NCBI GenBank assembly: GCA_021734835.1
Contig: JAIPIH010000007.1
Span: 1-64,000, forward strand
Direction: 5' to 3'
From: Candidatus Cloacimonadota bacterium
Lineage (GTDB): Bacteria > Cloacimonadota > Cloacimonadia > Cloacimonadales > TCS61
DNA: 64,000 nucleotides
Positions within the stretch are counted from its first letter, which is position 1, and each line of letters begins with the position of its first letter. Below the pieces are notes generated by a model. It was not told the DNA's origin. It ran no database searches and saw nothing but the letters and a program-made list of their open reading frames with translations. The position numbers and the translations under genes are program-made. Shown in pieces: positions 38,695-49,310 of this stretch.

Positions 38695-39576
38695 ATGAGT
38701 ATCTCTGCAAAACTAGTGATGGAGTTAAGACGAAAAACAGACGCTGGTATGATGGATTGTAAAAAAGCCCTGATCGAAACTAAAGGTGACCTGAAGGCTG
38801 CAGCTAAATATCTCAGAGAAAAAGGTATGAGTAAGGCTGCTAAAAAAGCCGGAAGAATCGCCGCTGAAGGACTGATATTCAACGCAATTTCAGCTGATGA
38901 AAAAACTACTGCAATTGTTGAATTAAACTCAGAAACTGATTTCGTCGCTAAGAATAATGAATTTAAAAAATTCGGTAAACTGTTAACTGAACTTGTAATT
39001 CAAAACAAAATTGATACAGTAGAAGAATTAAAAAACTCCAAAGTTGATGGAACAACAATAGAAACCAAACTCAATGAACTAATTGCTAAAATAGGTGAGA
39101 ACATGAATATTAGACGTCTTGCCAGAGTGACTTCAGATGATTTTGTAACAACTTATCTTCACTTAGGCGGAAAGATCGGTGTTGCGCTTGAACTAAATGG
39201 CGAATCTAATGAAGAGAATAAAGCTAAAGCCCGGGATATTGCAATGCATCTCGCAGCAATGGCTCCTGATTTTCTTGATAAATCAGATGTTACACAAGAT
39301 ATTCTGGATAAAGAAAGGAGCATACTGAAAGCACAGCTTGTAGAACAAGGCAAACCGGAAAATATTCTTGATAAAATTCTTATCGGTAAAATGAATAAAT
39401 TTTTTGAAGAAAATTGTCTGCTTCAACAGAAATTCGTTAAAGATGACAAAATTACTGTTGAAAACTTTGCCGGTCAGATGAAAATAATTAAAATGATTAG
39501 ATTTAAGCTTGGAGAAGGTTTAGAAAAAAGAAACGAGGATTTTGCAGCAGAGGTTAAATCACAAATAAAAAGTTAA
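38695..39576 (+). CDS. tsf: Elongation factor Ts
   Basis: LRRKTDAGMMDCKKALIETKGDL; ELNSETDFVAKNNEF. Confidence 0.96.
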   Translation: MSISAKLVMELRRKTDAGMMDCKKALIETKGDLKAAAKYLREKGMSKAAKKAGRIAAEGLIFNAISADEKTTAIVELNSETDFVAKNNEFKKFGKLLTELVIQNKIDTVEELKNSKVDGTTIETKLNELIAKIGENMNIRRLARVTSDDFVTTYLHLGGKIGVALELNGESNEENKAKARDIAMHLAAMAPDFLDKSDVTQDILDKERSILKAQLVEQGKPENILDKILIGKMNKFFEENCLLQQKFVKDDKITVENFAGQMKIIKMIRFKLGEGLEKRNEDFAAEVKSQIKS

Positions 39577-39594
39577 TTTTACTGGGAGTGATTG

Positions 39595-40320
39595 ATGCGA
39601 AAGTACAAACCTGAAAAGATCCATAAAGTTATTTTTAAAATCAGTGGTGAAGTTTTAGCCGGTAGTAAGGGATTTGGAATTGATCTCAAAAGCGTGGAAG
39701 CGTTAATTGACGATCTCATCTCAATCAGAAAATCGGGATATAGCATTGGAGTTGTATTAGGTGGAGGAAATTTTTTTCGTGGTGTTTCTGAAATCGGAAA
39801 TTACTTGAATCGCTTTACGGCTGATAATGTTGGAATGCTCGCTACTATCCAAAATGCCTTGATCATGAGTGGATTACTGCAGAAAAAAAATTACAGAACC
39901 GAGATTTATTCAGCAATTCAGGTTGATAAAGTAGCAAAATTTTATACTCCCAGCAGAGCAACTACATCTCTTAACGAAGGTAAGATATGTTTCTTTTGCG
40001 GTGGTATTGGAAATCCATTTTTTACTACTGATACAGCTGCCATCCTTCGCGCTATCGAATTAAATGCTGACATCGTTCTTAAAGGAACAAAAGTTGAGGG
40101 AGTTTTTAGTGCTGATCCCGTAAAAGATAAAAATGCTAAATTCATTCCGGACATCACATATTCTGAAGCACTGGACAGAGAGTTACATGTCATGGATATG
40201 ACAGCATTTTCTTTAGCCAGAGAAAACAATATGCCAATTAAAGTATTCAATATAATGAAAAAAGGAAATCTGAAAGCATCAATCCTGAATAAGGATGTTG
40301 GAACATTTGTTCATAAGTAA
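39595..40320 (+). CDS. pyrH: UMP kinase
   Basis: FKISGEVLAGSKGFGID; VLGGGNFFRG; ADNVGMLATIQNAL; ATG at 39595 with GGGAG RBS. Confidence 0.95.
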   Translation: MRKYKPEKIHKVIFKISGEVLAGSKGFGIDLKSVEALIDDLISIRKSGYSIGVVLGGGNFFRGVSEIGNYLNRFTADNVGMLATIQNALIMSGLLQKKNYRTEIYSAIQVDKVAKFYTPSRATTSLNEGKICFFCGGIGNPFFTTDTAAILRAIELNADIVLKGTKVEGVFSADPVKDKNAKFIPDITYSEALDRELHVMDMTAFSLARENNMPIKVFNIMKKGNLKASILNKDVGTFVHK

Positions 40321-40329
40321 GGAGTTTGT

Positions 40330-40884
40330 ATGGAGCAACTATTAAAAAGTTTAACTAAAAGAATGGAAGATGCCTTTAATGCATTATTAAAAAATTATGG
40401 CAGAATCAGAACAGGAAGGGCAAATGCCTCAGCTTTAGAAGATATTAAAATCGATTATTATGGTGCTCTCACGCTTGTTAAACAACTTTGCAATATCTCT
40501 ATTCCTGAACCCAGATTGATTGTTATTCAGCCTTGGGATAAATCAATTTTAGACGATATTGAGAAAGTTATTTTATCATCTAACATCGGTGTTACTCCCG
40601 ATAATGACGGCAATGTAATCCGCCTTCCTTTTCAACCTCTAACAGAAGAGAAGAGATTAGAAATCGTTAAAGATATCAAAAAAATGGCTGAAGACTGTAA
40701 GATCGAGATCAGAAATATTCGTCGTGATGGTAACGAATCGACAAAAGACATGGAAAAGAAAAGTGAGATCAGTGAAGATAATATGAAAGATCTTCAGATA
40801 GACATCCAGGAAATTACTGATAAATGGGTGACAAAGATTTCAGATGCTGCAAAAGTAAAAGAAACAGAAATTATGGAAGTATAG
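40330..40884 (+). CDS. frr: Ribosome recycling factor
   Basis: LKNYGRIRTGRANASALEDIKIDYYGA; IRNIRRDGNESTKDMEK. Confidence 0.95.
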   Translation: MEQLLKSLTKRMEDAFNALLKNYGRIRTGRANASALEDIKIDYYGALTLVKQLCNISIPEPRLIVIQPWDKSILDDIEKVILSSNIGVTPDNDGNVIRLPFQPLTEEKRLEIVKDIKKMAEDCKIEIRNIRRDGNESTKDMEKKSEISEDNMKDLQIDIQEITDKWVTKISDAAKVKETEIMEV

Positions 40885-40913
40885 ATCGCAAAAAATCGAG
40901 TGAAGGAGAAATT

Positions 40914-41096
40914 ATGGCTCTCATAATTACTTCAGAATGTGTAAAATGTTGTGTATGCCAAGATATTTGCCCTACTTCAGCAATCGTGGAAAGTGAAGAA
41001 CAGTTCATTATAACCGATGCCTGTGTAGAATGCGGCAAATGTCTTGAAGCTTGCCCAATAGAAGCAATTACAAATGTTAAAATAAACGGACAGTAA
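40914..41096 (+). CDS. 2x[4Fe-4S] ferredoxin
   Basis: MALIITSECVKCCVCQDICPTSAI...CVECGKCLEACPIEAI; ATG at 40914 with AAGGAG. Confidence 0.9.
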   Translation: MALIITSECVKCCVCQDICPTSAIVESEEQFIITDACVECGKCLEACPIEAITNVKINGQ

Positions 41097-41117
41097 TACT
41101 TATAAATCTAGATATCA

Positions 41118-41146
41118 AAGCTCGGAGCTATCCGGGCTTTTTTTTT
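41118..41146 (+). terminator. Rho-independent terminator after ferredoxin gene
   Basis: AAGCTCGG-AGCTAT-CCGGGCTT stem followed by T tract. Confidence 0.85.
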
Positions 41147-42248
41147 ATGCAAGTACCAGATCTGCCAGTGTATTCCAGCTATATTTTTTTCTTTCTTTAA
41201 CAATATTATTTCTTAATGTCTGAGGATCCAAGTTAAAATATTCAATAATTGCATTTTTAAGAGCAGGAACAGATACTTCCCTTGCAATGATCCCTGTTTT
41301 AGAAGTGATAACTATATCAGGTAAACTACCTACAGGTGTAGCCACAGTTCCAAGGTTCATGTCATAAGCTATTTGCACAACTCCACTTTGAGTTGCCTGA
41401 AGATATGGTAAAACCAGGAGATCTGCAGCTTTGAAAAATAGTTCTACCTCATCATCTTTCACGTAACGATTGATGAAAGTTACGTTTTCTTTCAAACTGT
41501 AGTTTTCTATTAGTTGTAGATATTTATTTGAATTCTTATAAACTTCGCCTACAATTAGTAAATGAGAATTTGTTATTTCTGAAAGCACAAAAGGCATCGA
41601 TCTGATAAGCAGCTCCAGTCCTTTGTATGGTTTGATAAATCCGAAAAACAGGATTACTTTCTTACCTTTCAATTGCAATTTTGCCTTCGCTGAATCGGAA
41701 AAATAATTATCGTTATTATAACAATTGTATACTGGATGAAAACCTTTGATGGTTTTCTTATTTGGAAAAAGCTTTTTTAGATCGGTGTTAACTGAATTTG
41801 ATAATGTGATCAATTTATCTGCTCGTCTCATGGCGTATTTTGTCAAACTTTTTGCAAATAGCCATTTTTCATGAAAATCTATATTATGAATAATATAATA
41901 AATTTTTATTTTTTTATTTAATCGTTTTGAGATATAACCAAATGCCGGTGCGAAAAATGGAATCCAGTAATTGATGATCAAAACATCAGGATTCCATTTA
42001 TTGATATTTTTTTTAGTTGAATTCCACGTAAGTGGATTATATGGAGTAAGATCATATGTGACATCAAAGCCTGGATCAGTGCTTTCACTAATTTGGTTTT
42101 TACCGGGGAAAAATAGTTTTGGATATTGGTGTTTGAAAGAATAAAACTTTATGCTATGTTGGGCTTGGAATTCCCCTGCTAAGAGTGTGCTGAATTTAGC
42201 AATCCCACCCCGATAAGGAAAGATCGGTCCCAGGAAACCTATTTTCAT
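41145..42248 (-). CDS. Glycosyltransferase (GT4-like)
   Basis: FLGPIFPYRGGIAKFSTLLAGEF; KVILFFGFIKPYKGLELLIRSMP; LLVLPYLQATQSGVVQIAYDM. Confidence 0.85.
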   Translation of the reverse strand: MKIGFLGPIFPYRGGIAKFSTLLAGEFQAQHSIKFYSFKHQYPKLFFPGKNQISESTDPGFDVTYDLTPYNPLTWNSTKKNINKWNPDVLIINYWIPFFAPAFGYISKRLNKKIKIYYIIHNIDFHEKWLFAKSLTKYAMRRADKLITLSNSVNTDLKKLFPNKKTIKGFHPVYNCYNNDNYFSDSAKAKLQLKGKKVILFFGFIKPYKGLELLIRSMPFVLSEITNSHLLIVGEVYKNSNKYLQLIENYSLKENVTFINRYVKDDEVELFFKAADLLVLPYLQATQSGVVQIAYDMNLGTVATPVGSLPDIVITSKTGIIAREVSVPALKNAIIEYFNLDPQTLRNNIVKERKKYSWNTLADLVLA

Positions 42249-42790
42249 TTTTTGTTTTGCTTTTTAAAAGTTGACTTCTCTTTTTCGGTGATCACTACAG
42301 AGCCAAGAAAATCATCAAATTCTATCTGAGGTGCCATTTCAGCTACGCTGTTAGCAATCTCCAGCTGATTGGGAAAATTTAAGGTGTATTCTAACTCTTC
42401 CTTTTTATCATTTTTCAAATACTTTACCCTGATCATTTTTCTTTTTCCTTCATTCAGCTCCATCCTGATAAGTGATCGCCATTTAATTTTCACATTTTTC
42501 TTCCCTAAATATTGGTAAATGATCATCTCTTTGGTAAATTTGATACTATTTAAAGTTAAAAAATTTTTTAACAGAGAATTCAAAGCAAGAAACATAATGG
42601 CAAAAGGGATAAATTGAACAAATTTGGATGATGAGGAATCAACTTTGTTAAAAATGAGCCATACAGAATAAGCTATAGCTAATATTGCTAAAATGATTGT
42701 AAACCAGCGTATGAATTGATTAAATCTATAAAATCGCGGTAGACCTTTAGTCTCATTGATATTTAAAAATTCCTCTAATTTATCCTGCAT
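42245..42790 (-). CDS. Hypothetical membrane protein (two TM)
   Basis: 181 aa; two hydrophobic segments; overlaps flanking genes. Confidence 0.6.
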   Translation of the reverse strand: MQDKLEEFLNINETKGLPRFYRFNQFIRWFTIILAILAIAYSVWLIFNKVDSSSSKFVQFIPFAIMFLALNSLLKNFLTLNSIKFTKEMIIYQYLGKKNVKIKWRSLIRMELNEGKRKMIRVKYLKNDKKEELEYTLNFPNQLEIANSVAEMAPQIEFDDFLGSVVITEKEKSTFKKQNKK

Positions 42791-43613
42791 TGCTTCCCCT
42801 TTTCTTTTTTAATTCATCCAAAACGAATTCAGGAGCAGAATAACATTTAAATATCTCTTCGTCCAGTCCTTCACCATGAAAATCACTCCCTCCTGTCCGA
42901 ATTAGCATATTGTTCTGTGCTATTTCATTATAATGTAATACTGTTTCATCATTACATTTTGCATAAAAAACTTCTAAGCCATCTATACCGTATTTAATTA
43001 TATCGAAAATATAAGAATCATTATTTAGGGTATAAGGATGAGCCAGAACACTAACACCGTTGCCATTTCTAATAGCTTTGATAATTTTCTTCACGCTGGG
43101 AGAAGCCTTAGGTACATAAGCATAACAATGTTCACCCAAATATTTTTCAAATGCTTCGTACTTATTTTTACAATAACCATTTTTGATGAGCGCCCATGCC
43201 AAGTGCGGCCTGCCTAAGTAATTATTTTCACCGGCCTTTTCGTAAATTTGTTCAGTATCGAGGTTAACACCGCGTTCCCGCAATTTTTCTATCATCATAT
43301 TTGCCCGGTCAAACCGACTTTGGTAAATCACTGATAATAATTTATTGATCTCTTTATTGTCAGGGTCGATATAATAAGCCAGAATATGAACATCCTTACC
43401 TTTGTGTAAACAGCTTATCTCTACTCCCGGTACTAATTCAATATTCATATCGCTGGCAATATCCACTGCATTCCTGTATCCATCAAGGTTGTCATGATCA
43501 GTAATTGAGATAACATCAAACCCATTAGTTTTTGCTATTTCTAATACTTCTCGTGGTGAATACATTCCATCAGAAAAATTTGTATGCACATGAAGATCTA
43601 TCTTTTTCATCAA
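42780..43613 (-). CDS. PHP-domain phosphoesterase
   Basis: DLHVHTNFSDGMYSPREVLEIA; SITDHDN; GVEISC; GGSDFHG. Confidence 0.88.
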   Translation of the reverse strand: MMKKIDLHVHTNFSDGMYSPREVLEIAKTNGFDVISITDHDNLDGYRNAVDIASDMNIELVPGVEISCLHKGKDVHILAYYIDPDNKEINKLLSVIYQSRFDRANMMIEKLRERGVNLDTEQIYEKAGENNYLGRPHLAWALIKNGYCKNKYEAFEKYLGEHCYAYVPKASPSVKKIIKAIRNGNGVSVLAHPYTLNNDSYIFDIIKYGIDGLEVFYAKCNDETVLHYNEIAQNNMLIRTGGSDFHGEGLDEEIFKCYSAPEFVLDELKKKRGSNAG

Positions 43614-43889
43614 ACTCCCAATATTCTTTTTTTATTATAGAATTTGAGTTTGTTTTATTTGTCAATCTAAAATACCAGAATTAGGTTGATATGTGATTCT
43701 TGATGCATTGTTTTGCCATTTCCCTTAACGCACAATAAATTTTTCTTGGTTCGTTCTTTTGTCGGCACAATAGAATGGACAGATCGCTGAATATCTCCAT
43801 TAGTCTACCTCAGTATAACGTTCACGGAGTCTTTTGACTACTGCTTTGCAGGTAGAATGGCTACAGAAATGATCTCCCAAAAAATAAGT

Positions 43890-46019
43890 TTATTTGAGAA
43901 GTAACATTTTATTTATAGCTGAATCTTTGCCTGAAGAAATTTTGTAGTAATAAATTCCTGATGCTACTGATTTATTGGTACTGTCTTTTCCATTCCATTC
44001 AACTGAATGCTGACCAATTGAAAGCAGTTCATTCATTAATTGTATTACCTTTTGACCTCTTACATTGTAAACTGCAAGAGATACATTTGAAACTGCTGCT
44101 AAATTGAAAGAAATTGTTGTTGACGGGTTAAAAGGATTCGGATAGTTTATTAGGGTAAAGATCGATTTAAAAATATCAGAATCCTCAACGCCGACTTCAC
44201 TCCATTCAAGGGCACCCATGTCAATAGAATCATTGATAACGCGCGTGTTCCCAGCCAGATCAAATTCAGATAGAACCGTACCGAATGGAAATTCAAAACT
44301 TCCCGCATCAACGCAGGGAGAATTTGCTTCCAAGCTGTAAAAATACTCACCTGAACCTGAAAATATCGGATCGGAGTTAATATTCCCTTTCCCCTCATGT
44401 CCAAATTCAATATCATTATAAGTTGTATAATATGATTTACAGTTCATCAACTGCTGAGGATCATAAAAATTTGTTACATTATTCCAGATAATATTGTTGG
44501 CTAACTGAGGTTTGGAAATAAATGTATGTATCGCTGCTGTCTCATGAAATACTTCTTCATTTATAACTTGATTTGAAACTATTGTGTTGTTGGAAATTCT
44601 GGGATAAGAATAAGAGCAATAGATCGGAGATCCGCTAATAAAGGCAGAGTTATTTTCAAATAGATTACCAACGATCTGTGGTGCAGAGTTGTACTCGCAA
44701 CTGATCGCGCTGCCAAAATCAGCTATATTGTTGCGGAAAATACAATTTACAACTGCCAATTTAGAAGTATTAATAATATTAAGAACTCCTCCTTTTTCTT
44801 CGAATGATTTTGAATATTCAAAAATACAATATTCTAGTACTGATCTCTCGTTTTGATTTGATACTGCATTAAATTTTAAGCCATTCCACGCTCCGATCTC
44901 ATTGTAATCGAGCATGAAAAATTCCGGATGAGAACTGATGAAATTAATTCTGTTATCCGCATCTCCGTAAGCAAGAATAGTGCCTTTTACATCGATTTTG
45001 TAATAATCTTGAAATTCAATTTTCGTACCTGCTGCGATATTCACAGTTACACCATTATCAATGATTACATCTGCAATTACTTTTACTGTATCGGCATTCC
45101 AGAATTCATCAGATGTAATACTGCCGCCAACTTCCATTGAGCTTCTTATATTATCCCTGCTTGAAATTTCGGGTTTTTCTTTAGGAACTAAAACTATATT
45201 TGTCACAGAATTAAATATTTGACATCCGTAAACTTCAGCCGGTGTGCCGGGAACGACCGAGTAATCTCCATTTTCCGGATCAACTAGAAGCGGATCAAGT
45301 GCAATTACGTTAGTTTCTGCAGTCCAACTGACTGTCTGAGGCGGATTTCAGCCATACTCGCATAATTCCACAAAATGTCTGATCGGTATCTCATTGATCT
45401 CTTCAGCAGAATGATACGACCAATTATCGATGATAGTTGGGATACCGTAGGTTTCGTAAAAGATACTTATAGCAACACTGGATCCTGTTGGTAACCATTC
45501 CATTGGACTGCCGTTCAAATAAGTAAAATCGTCGCCTGTTTCTATAGCGTCGACAAAAATGTTTCTTTCTAAAGTTATGTTCTCACCTGCGCCCTGAAGC
45601 CGTATTGCATGATCTTGTGGTTGATAAAATGTACAGTAACTAACTACACCGAAGGGTATTTCTTCTCCAAGAGAATTATTTATACCGCGATATCTAATGT
45701 TACCATTTACAATAATGCAATTAGTTATATCTAGCTTATTAGAACAATATGAAATACATATCTGCTCAGATTCAAGATCCAGAATAGCTCCATTCCCATT
45801 AATGTAGACATCTAATCCTTCCGGCCCGGAAAGCATTTCTGTCTCCGGATCGTAAATTTTTCCGATCAAAAGACCACCAGTGTAAATTACACCTGTCTCT
45901 AATGTAATATATTTATCATATTCACCCAGAGCAGGAGCAGTTTCATACATTTCCCTCAAAGATGCGGAATAGAGGATCCCCAATTTTAAAATCATTATGA
46001 GCAGGATAATTTTTTTCAT
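43890..46019 (-). CDS. Secreted right-handed beta-helix protein with C-terminal sorting domain, interrupted by an in-frame UGA at 45348-45350 (pseudogene or recoded)
   Basis: ORFs 45348..46085 and 43890..45206 are in the same frame; the 47 intervening codons have no other stop; N-terminal MKKIILLIMILKLGILYS signal (ATG 46019 overlapping upstream TGA), C-terminal NYPNPFNPSTTISFNLAAVSNVSLAVYNVRGQKV. Confidence 0.75.
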
Positions 46020-47155
46020 AATTTTTTTGCTAGTAGTTTGTGAGTATTTTCCAATGATCGCATTATAGGTATTTTTTGAGGGCATTTAGGCTCACACTCA
46101 CCACATTGAATGCATTTGTCAGCACGATATTCTTCTTTCAGAAAATGATAGAACATACTCGCCCGTTTCTTATCATCATATATCTCACTCATCATATAAA
46201 AATTAAGGCAGGAAGAGATTGCTACTCCCTGAGGACATGGTTCACAGTATTTACAAGAAGTGCAATTGATAGGGGCACGTTTCAAAAATATTTTTCTAAT
46301 CTGTAAATAAAGATCTGATTCTTCCGCTTTCAAACTGCCTACTTTTGATCTATTTGCACTTTCGATGTTTTCTTTTACATGTCGCAACTCACTCATGCCG
46401 CTCAGTACTATCGAAACATCCTTGCGATTCCATATCCATTGTAATGCTCCGTCTGCATAAGAACGTTTTATGGGAAATTGGTTCCAGATCTTTTTTATTT
46501 CTAAGGGTGGTTCTTTAGCTAACTGGCCGCCTCTAATCGGTTCCATCACAATGATATCAAGTCCTTTTTTATGAGCGTATTCCAGCCCTTTCTGCCCTGC
46601 TTGAAAATCGATATCCATGTAATTAAACTGGATCTGACAAAATCCCCATTTATCATAAGAATCGATGATTTTTTTAAAAATAGGATACTGATCGTGAAAG
46701 GAAAAACCTAAGTGTTTTATTTTACCTTCAGCTTGCTTTTTTTCACACCAGTCCAGAACTCCAAGACCCTTAATTTTCTGCCATGTATTTTCATTTAATG
46801 AGTGTAAAAGGTAAAAATCGATGTGATCTGTTTTCAATTTATCTAATTGCTCATTGAAATATTTATCAAAATCCTTTTTTTCTTTAATAAGCCACGAAGG
46901 AAGTTTTGATGCCAGAAAAATATCATCTCTGATATGCCTTCTGGTTAAATAATTTCCCACTACATTTTCACTCTCACCGCCATGATAAGGATAGGCAGTA
47001 TCAATGTAATTAATCCCATTTGCCAGAGCATGATCAAACATAATTTCGGTTTGTTTGATATTTATCTCGCTTGTTTTGTCTCCCTTTGTAGGAAGTCGCA
47101 TTGCACCGAAACCTAAGATCGAAACTTTCTCATCACATAGTTTGCGATATTTCAT
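46016..47155 (-). CDS. Aldo/keto reductase with C-terminal 4Fe-4S domain
   Basis: SILGFGAMRLP; YIDTAYPYHGGESENVVG; CTSCKYCEPCPQGV; CIQCGECEPKCPQ. Confidence 0.9.
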   Translation of the reverse strand: MKYRKLCDEKVSILGFGAMRLPTKGDKTSEINIKQTEIMFDHALANGINYIDTAYPYHGGESENVVGNYLTRRHIRDDIFLASKLPSWLIKEKKDFDKYFNEQLDKLKTDHIDFYLLHSLNENTWQKIKGLGVLDWCEKKQAEGKIKHLGFSFHDQYPIFKKIIDSYDKWGFCQIQFNYMDIDFQAGQKGLEYAHKKGLDIIVMEPIRGGQLAKEPPLEIKKIWNQFPIKRSYADGALQWIWNRKDVSIVLSGMSELRHVKENIESANRSKVGSLKAEESDLYLQIRKIFLKRAPINCTSCKYCEPCPQGVAISSCLNFYMMSEIYDDKKRASMFYHFLKEEYRADKCIQCGECEPKCPQKIPIMRSLENTHKLLAKKL

Positions 47156-47177
47156 TATTTACTCCAAGTTGCTGATT

Positions 47178-47780
47178 TTATTTATTGTCTTTCCTCTCTT
47201 CTATAATTTTACTGATCTTTTTTAACTCTGCTAAGATATTTTCACAGGCTTCAGTTTTCTCTGCAACTGGTTTAGTAATATTGACAGTATTATTCTCTGA
47301 TCCACTCAAGGCAGTTCTCAGTTTTTCATGCAATTCATCCCAATTTAGAAGTCCACTCATTTTACCTTCATAACCATTAGAGTTCTGAGATTGCCCGGCA
47401 GTTTGGATCTTGATAGTACCAATCCCCAGCCAGCGGTCGTATAATGAACGGTGAAGCATAAAATCTGTTATCATCCGGAAGGGAATGTTTTGTTTAACTT
47501 TTGTTAAGATGCCTTTCTGGATGACTATTTTATCCTGTTCAATATTAAACGTTAAGTTCTTTATCCATAAGATCATGATGGGTGCAGAAATAATGAACAT
47601 CACAAGTATCATGCAAAAGGCAACTCTCCAAATGTAATAGACAAATAGATCAAAGTCTATCTCGCTGTCTAAAGTAGGGATAATATGTAATATCCCAACG
47701 AAAACAATTATCAAAAGCGTTACTGTGATCAAGATTAACCAGGATTTAGTGATCAACTTTTTATCCGGTCTGATTTCCAT
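47178..47780 (-). CDS. Bacterial PH-domain (YdbT/bPH2-like) membrane protein
   Basis: Two TM then IVIQKGILTKVKQNIPFRMITDFMLHRSLYDRWLGIGTIKIQTAGQS. Confidence 0.75.
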   Translation of the reverse strand: MEIRPDKKLITKSWLILITVTLLIIVFVGILHIIPTLDSEIDFDLFVYYIWRVAFCMILVMFIISAPIMILWIKNLTFNIEQDKIVIQKGILTKVKQNIPFRMITDFMLHRSLYDRWLGIGTIKIQTAGQSQNSNGYEGKMSGLLNWDELHEKLRTALSGSENNTVNITKPVAEKTEACENILAELKKISKIIEERKDNK

Positions 47781-47828
47781 TTTTACCTCCCTTTTCTAAA
47801 CAGAAACATTTCAGATTCAATTATAACT

Positions 47829-49268
47829 TTATGCTTTTACATTACAAACGATATTTTTAAATCTAGCAGGAGCAACTCCATGTGACAAATGCATTGCTTG
47901 TCCGGGCTCACCTTTACCGCAATGGAATGTCCCGTGAAATTCCCATTCCTCCTCCCCGCAAATACCGTCACAGGATGCCCAAAATTCCGGTGTTATCCCG
48001 AAGTAAGTTGGTTCCTTCACAATATGTTTGAGCTCTCCGTCTTTTATTTTCCAACCGATTTCTGTTGTAAATTGAAAATTATGTCGATTATCATCAATGC
48101 TCCAGGTTTTAGTATAATCAATATAATAGCCATTTTCGGTAGATTTAATAAGATCATCTAAACTTCCCGTACCTGGTGAAAGGCAGAAATTTGTCATTCT
48201 AATAAGTGGAATATCATCAGCATAAGAAGCCAACATATTTGAACTTGGTTTAACTCCCAGCAGTGCTGCAGTTTCCTGTGATGTTTGCTGATCCACCAGA
48301 ATTCCGTTCTTTACAATGTCCACTATAGTGCCAGGCGTTCCTTCATCATCAACAATGTGATAACCCATACCGGCTTTATTTGTACTGTCACTAAATATAT
48401 TTACAAGATCAGATCCATATCGGAAATTACCCAGCATTTCCGGTTTTATAAATGTTTTACCTGCATATGATATTTCTTTACCAAAAATTCTATCTGCCTC
48501 TGTCGCATGACCGACTGATTCGTGCAATTGCAAAGCAAGATGACCGTTGCCAATGATAATATCAGCTCTTTCTTCTTCGATCCGAGGTGCAGAAAGCAGT
48601 TCAATTGCTTCTTCTATGATCTCCTCAGTTTGAACTTCCATATTCTGCTGCCGCACTATTTCAAAACCGCCTCTTCTACCATTCATATGACCGGGAAAGG
48701 TTCTGCACATTGATTCTTTTCCATTTGAGGCAAGAACATACATCATCGGCATACTATCATAGATCATAGAATCTACGAAAGTTCCTATTGTATTTGCAAA
48801 TATTTTATATTGACGGTAAAGTTCTGTATAAACATAAGAATAGACTATTTGCTCATTCCCGTTAAGTTTTCTAGCTATCTTCTCGAGGTAATCGATTTTT
48901 TCTTTATCATCCATTTGAAAAGGATCTTCCTCAGGTTGGTAAAGAAAGCTATCCTGAACGGCATTTAGTTTTTTGAAAGCAACCGGGTCCGAACGGAATT
49001 TACTACCGATCTTGGCATTAGAAATAGCCCGCTTAATTGTTTTATCAATTGAGTTTGAATTTAGAATTGTTGTACCTGCAAATCCCCAGCAGCCATCAGT
49101 GAGCACTCGAATTCCTAAAGCTTGCGAATCCAGATCGAAACCGAAATGTTTAAGATTCCCTTTTTCGAAATAGATACTTTGAGTATCTGTATCGGTAAAC
49201 CGTACATCAGCATAAGTAATACCGGGCAGGTCTAATTTATTAACAATATCATAAACTAATTTTTTCAT
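47829..49268 (-). CDS. tldD: TldD/PmbA family metallopeptidase (TldD type)
   Basis: LALQLHESVGHATEADRIFG (HExxxH). Confidence 0.85.
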   Translation of the reverse strand: MKKLVYDIVNKLDLPGITYADVRFTDTDTQSIYFEKGNLKHFGFDLDSQALGIRVLTDGCWGFAGTTILNSNSIDKTIKRAISNAKIGSKFRSDPVAFKKLNAVQDSFLYQPEEDPFQMDDKEKIDYLEKIARKLNGNEQIVYSYVYTELYRQYKIFANTIGTFVDSMIYDSMPMMYVLASNGKESMCRTFPGHMNGRRGGFEIVRQQNMEVQTEEIIEEAIELLSAPRIEEERADIIIGNGHLALQLHESVGHATEADRIFGKEISYAGKTFIKPEMLGNFRYGSDLVNIFSDSTNKAGMGYHIVDDEGTPGTIVDIVKNGILVDQQTSQETAALLGVKPSSNMLASYADDIPLIRMTNFCLSPGTGSLDDLIKSTENGYYIDYTKTWSIDDNRHNFQFTTEIGWKIKDGELKHIVKEPTYFGITPEFWASCDGICGEEEWEFHGTFHCGKGEPGQAMHLSHGVAPARFKNIVCNVKA

Positions 49269-49310
49269 TTCTTCCCCTCTCTACATCATTCACGTATTTG
49301 ATTCTAAACA

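Noticed and set aside
38178-38882. 234-aa minus-strand ORF rich in Phe/Ser/Leu, and 38233..38424 / 38240..38440
   Set aside because: Mirror/shifted-frame artefacts of the Lys/Glu-rich rpsB tail (AAA/GAA codons read antisense or out of frame)
40824-40913. N-terminal extension of the ferredoxin ORF (MGDKDFRCCKSKRNRN...)
   Set aside because: Lies in frr coding sequence in another frame; ATG 40914 with AAGGAG is the credible start
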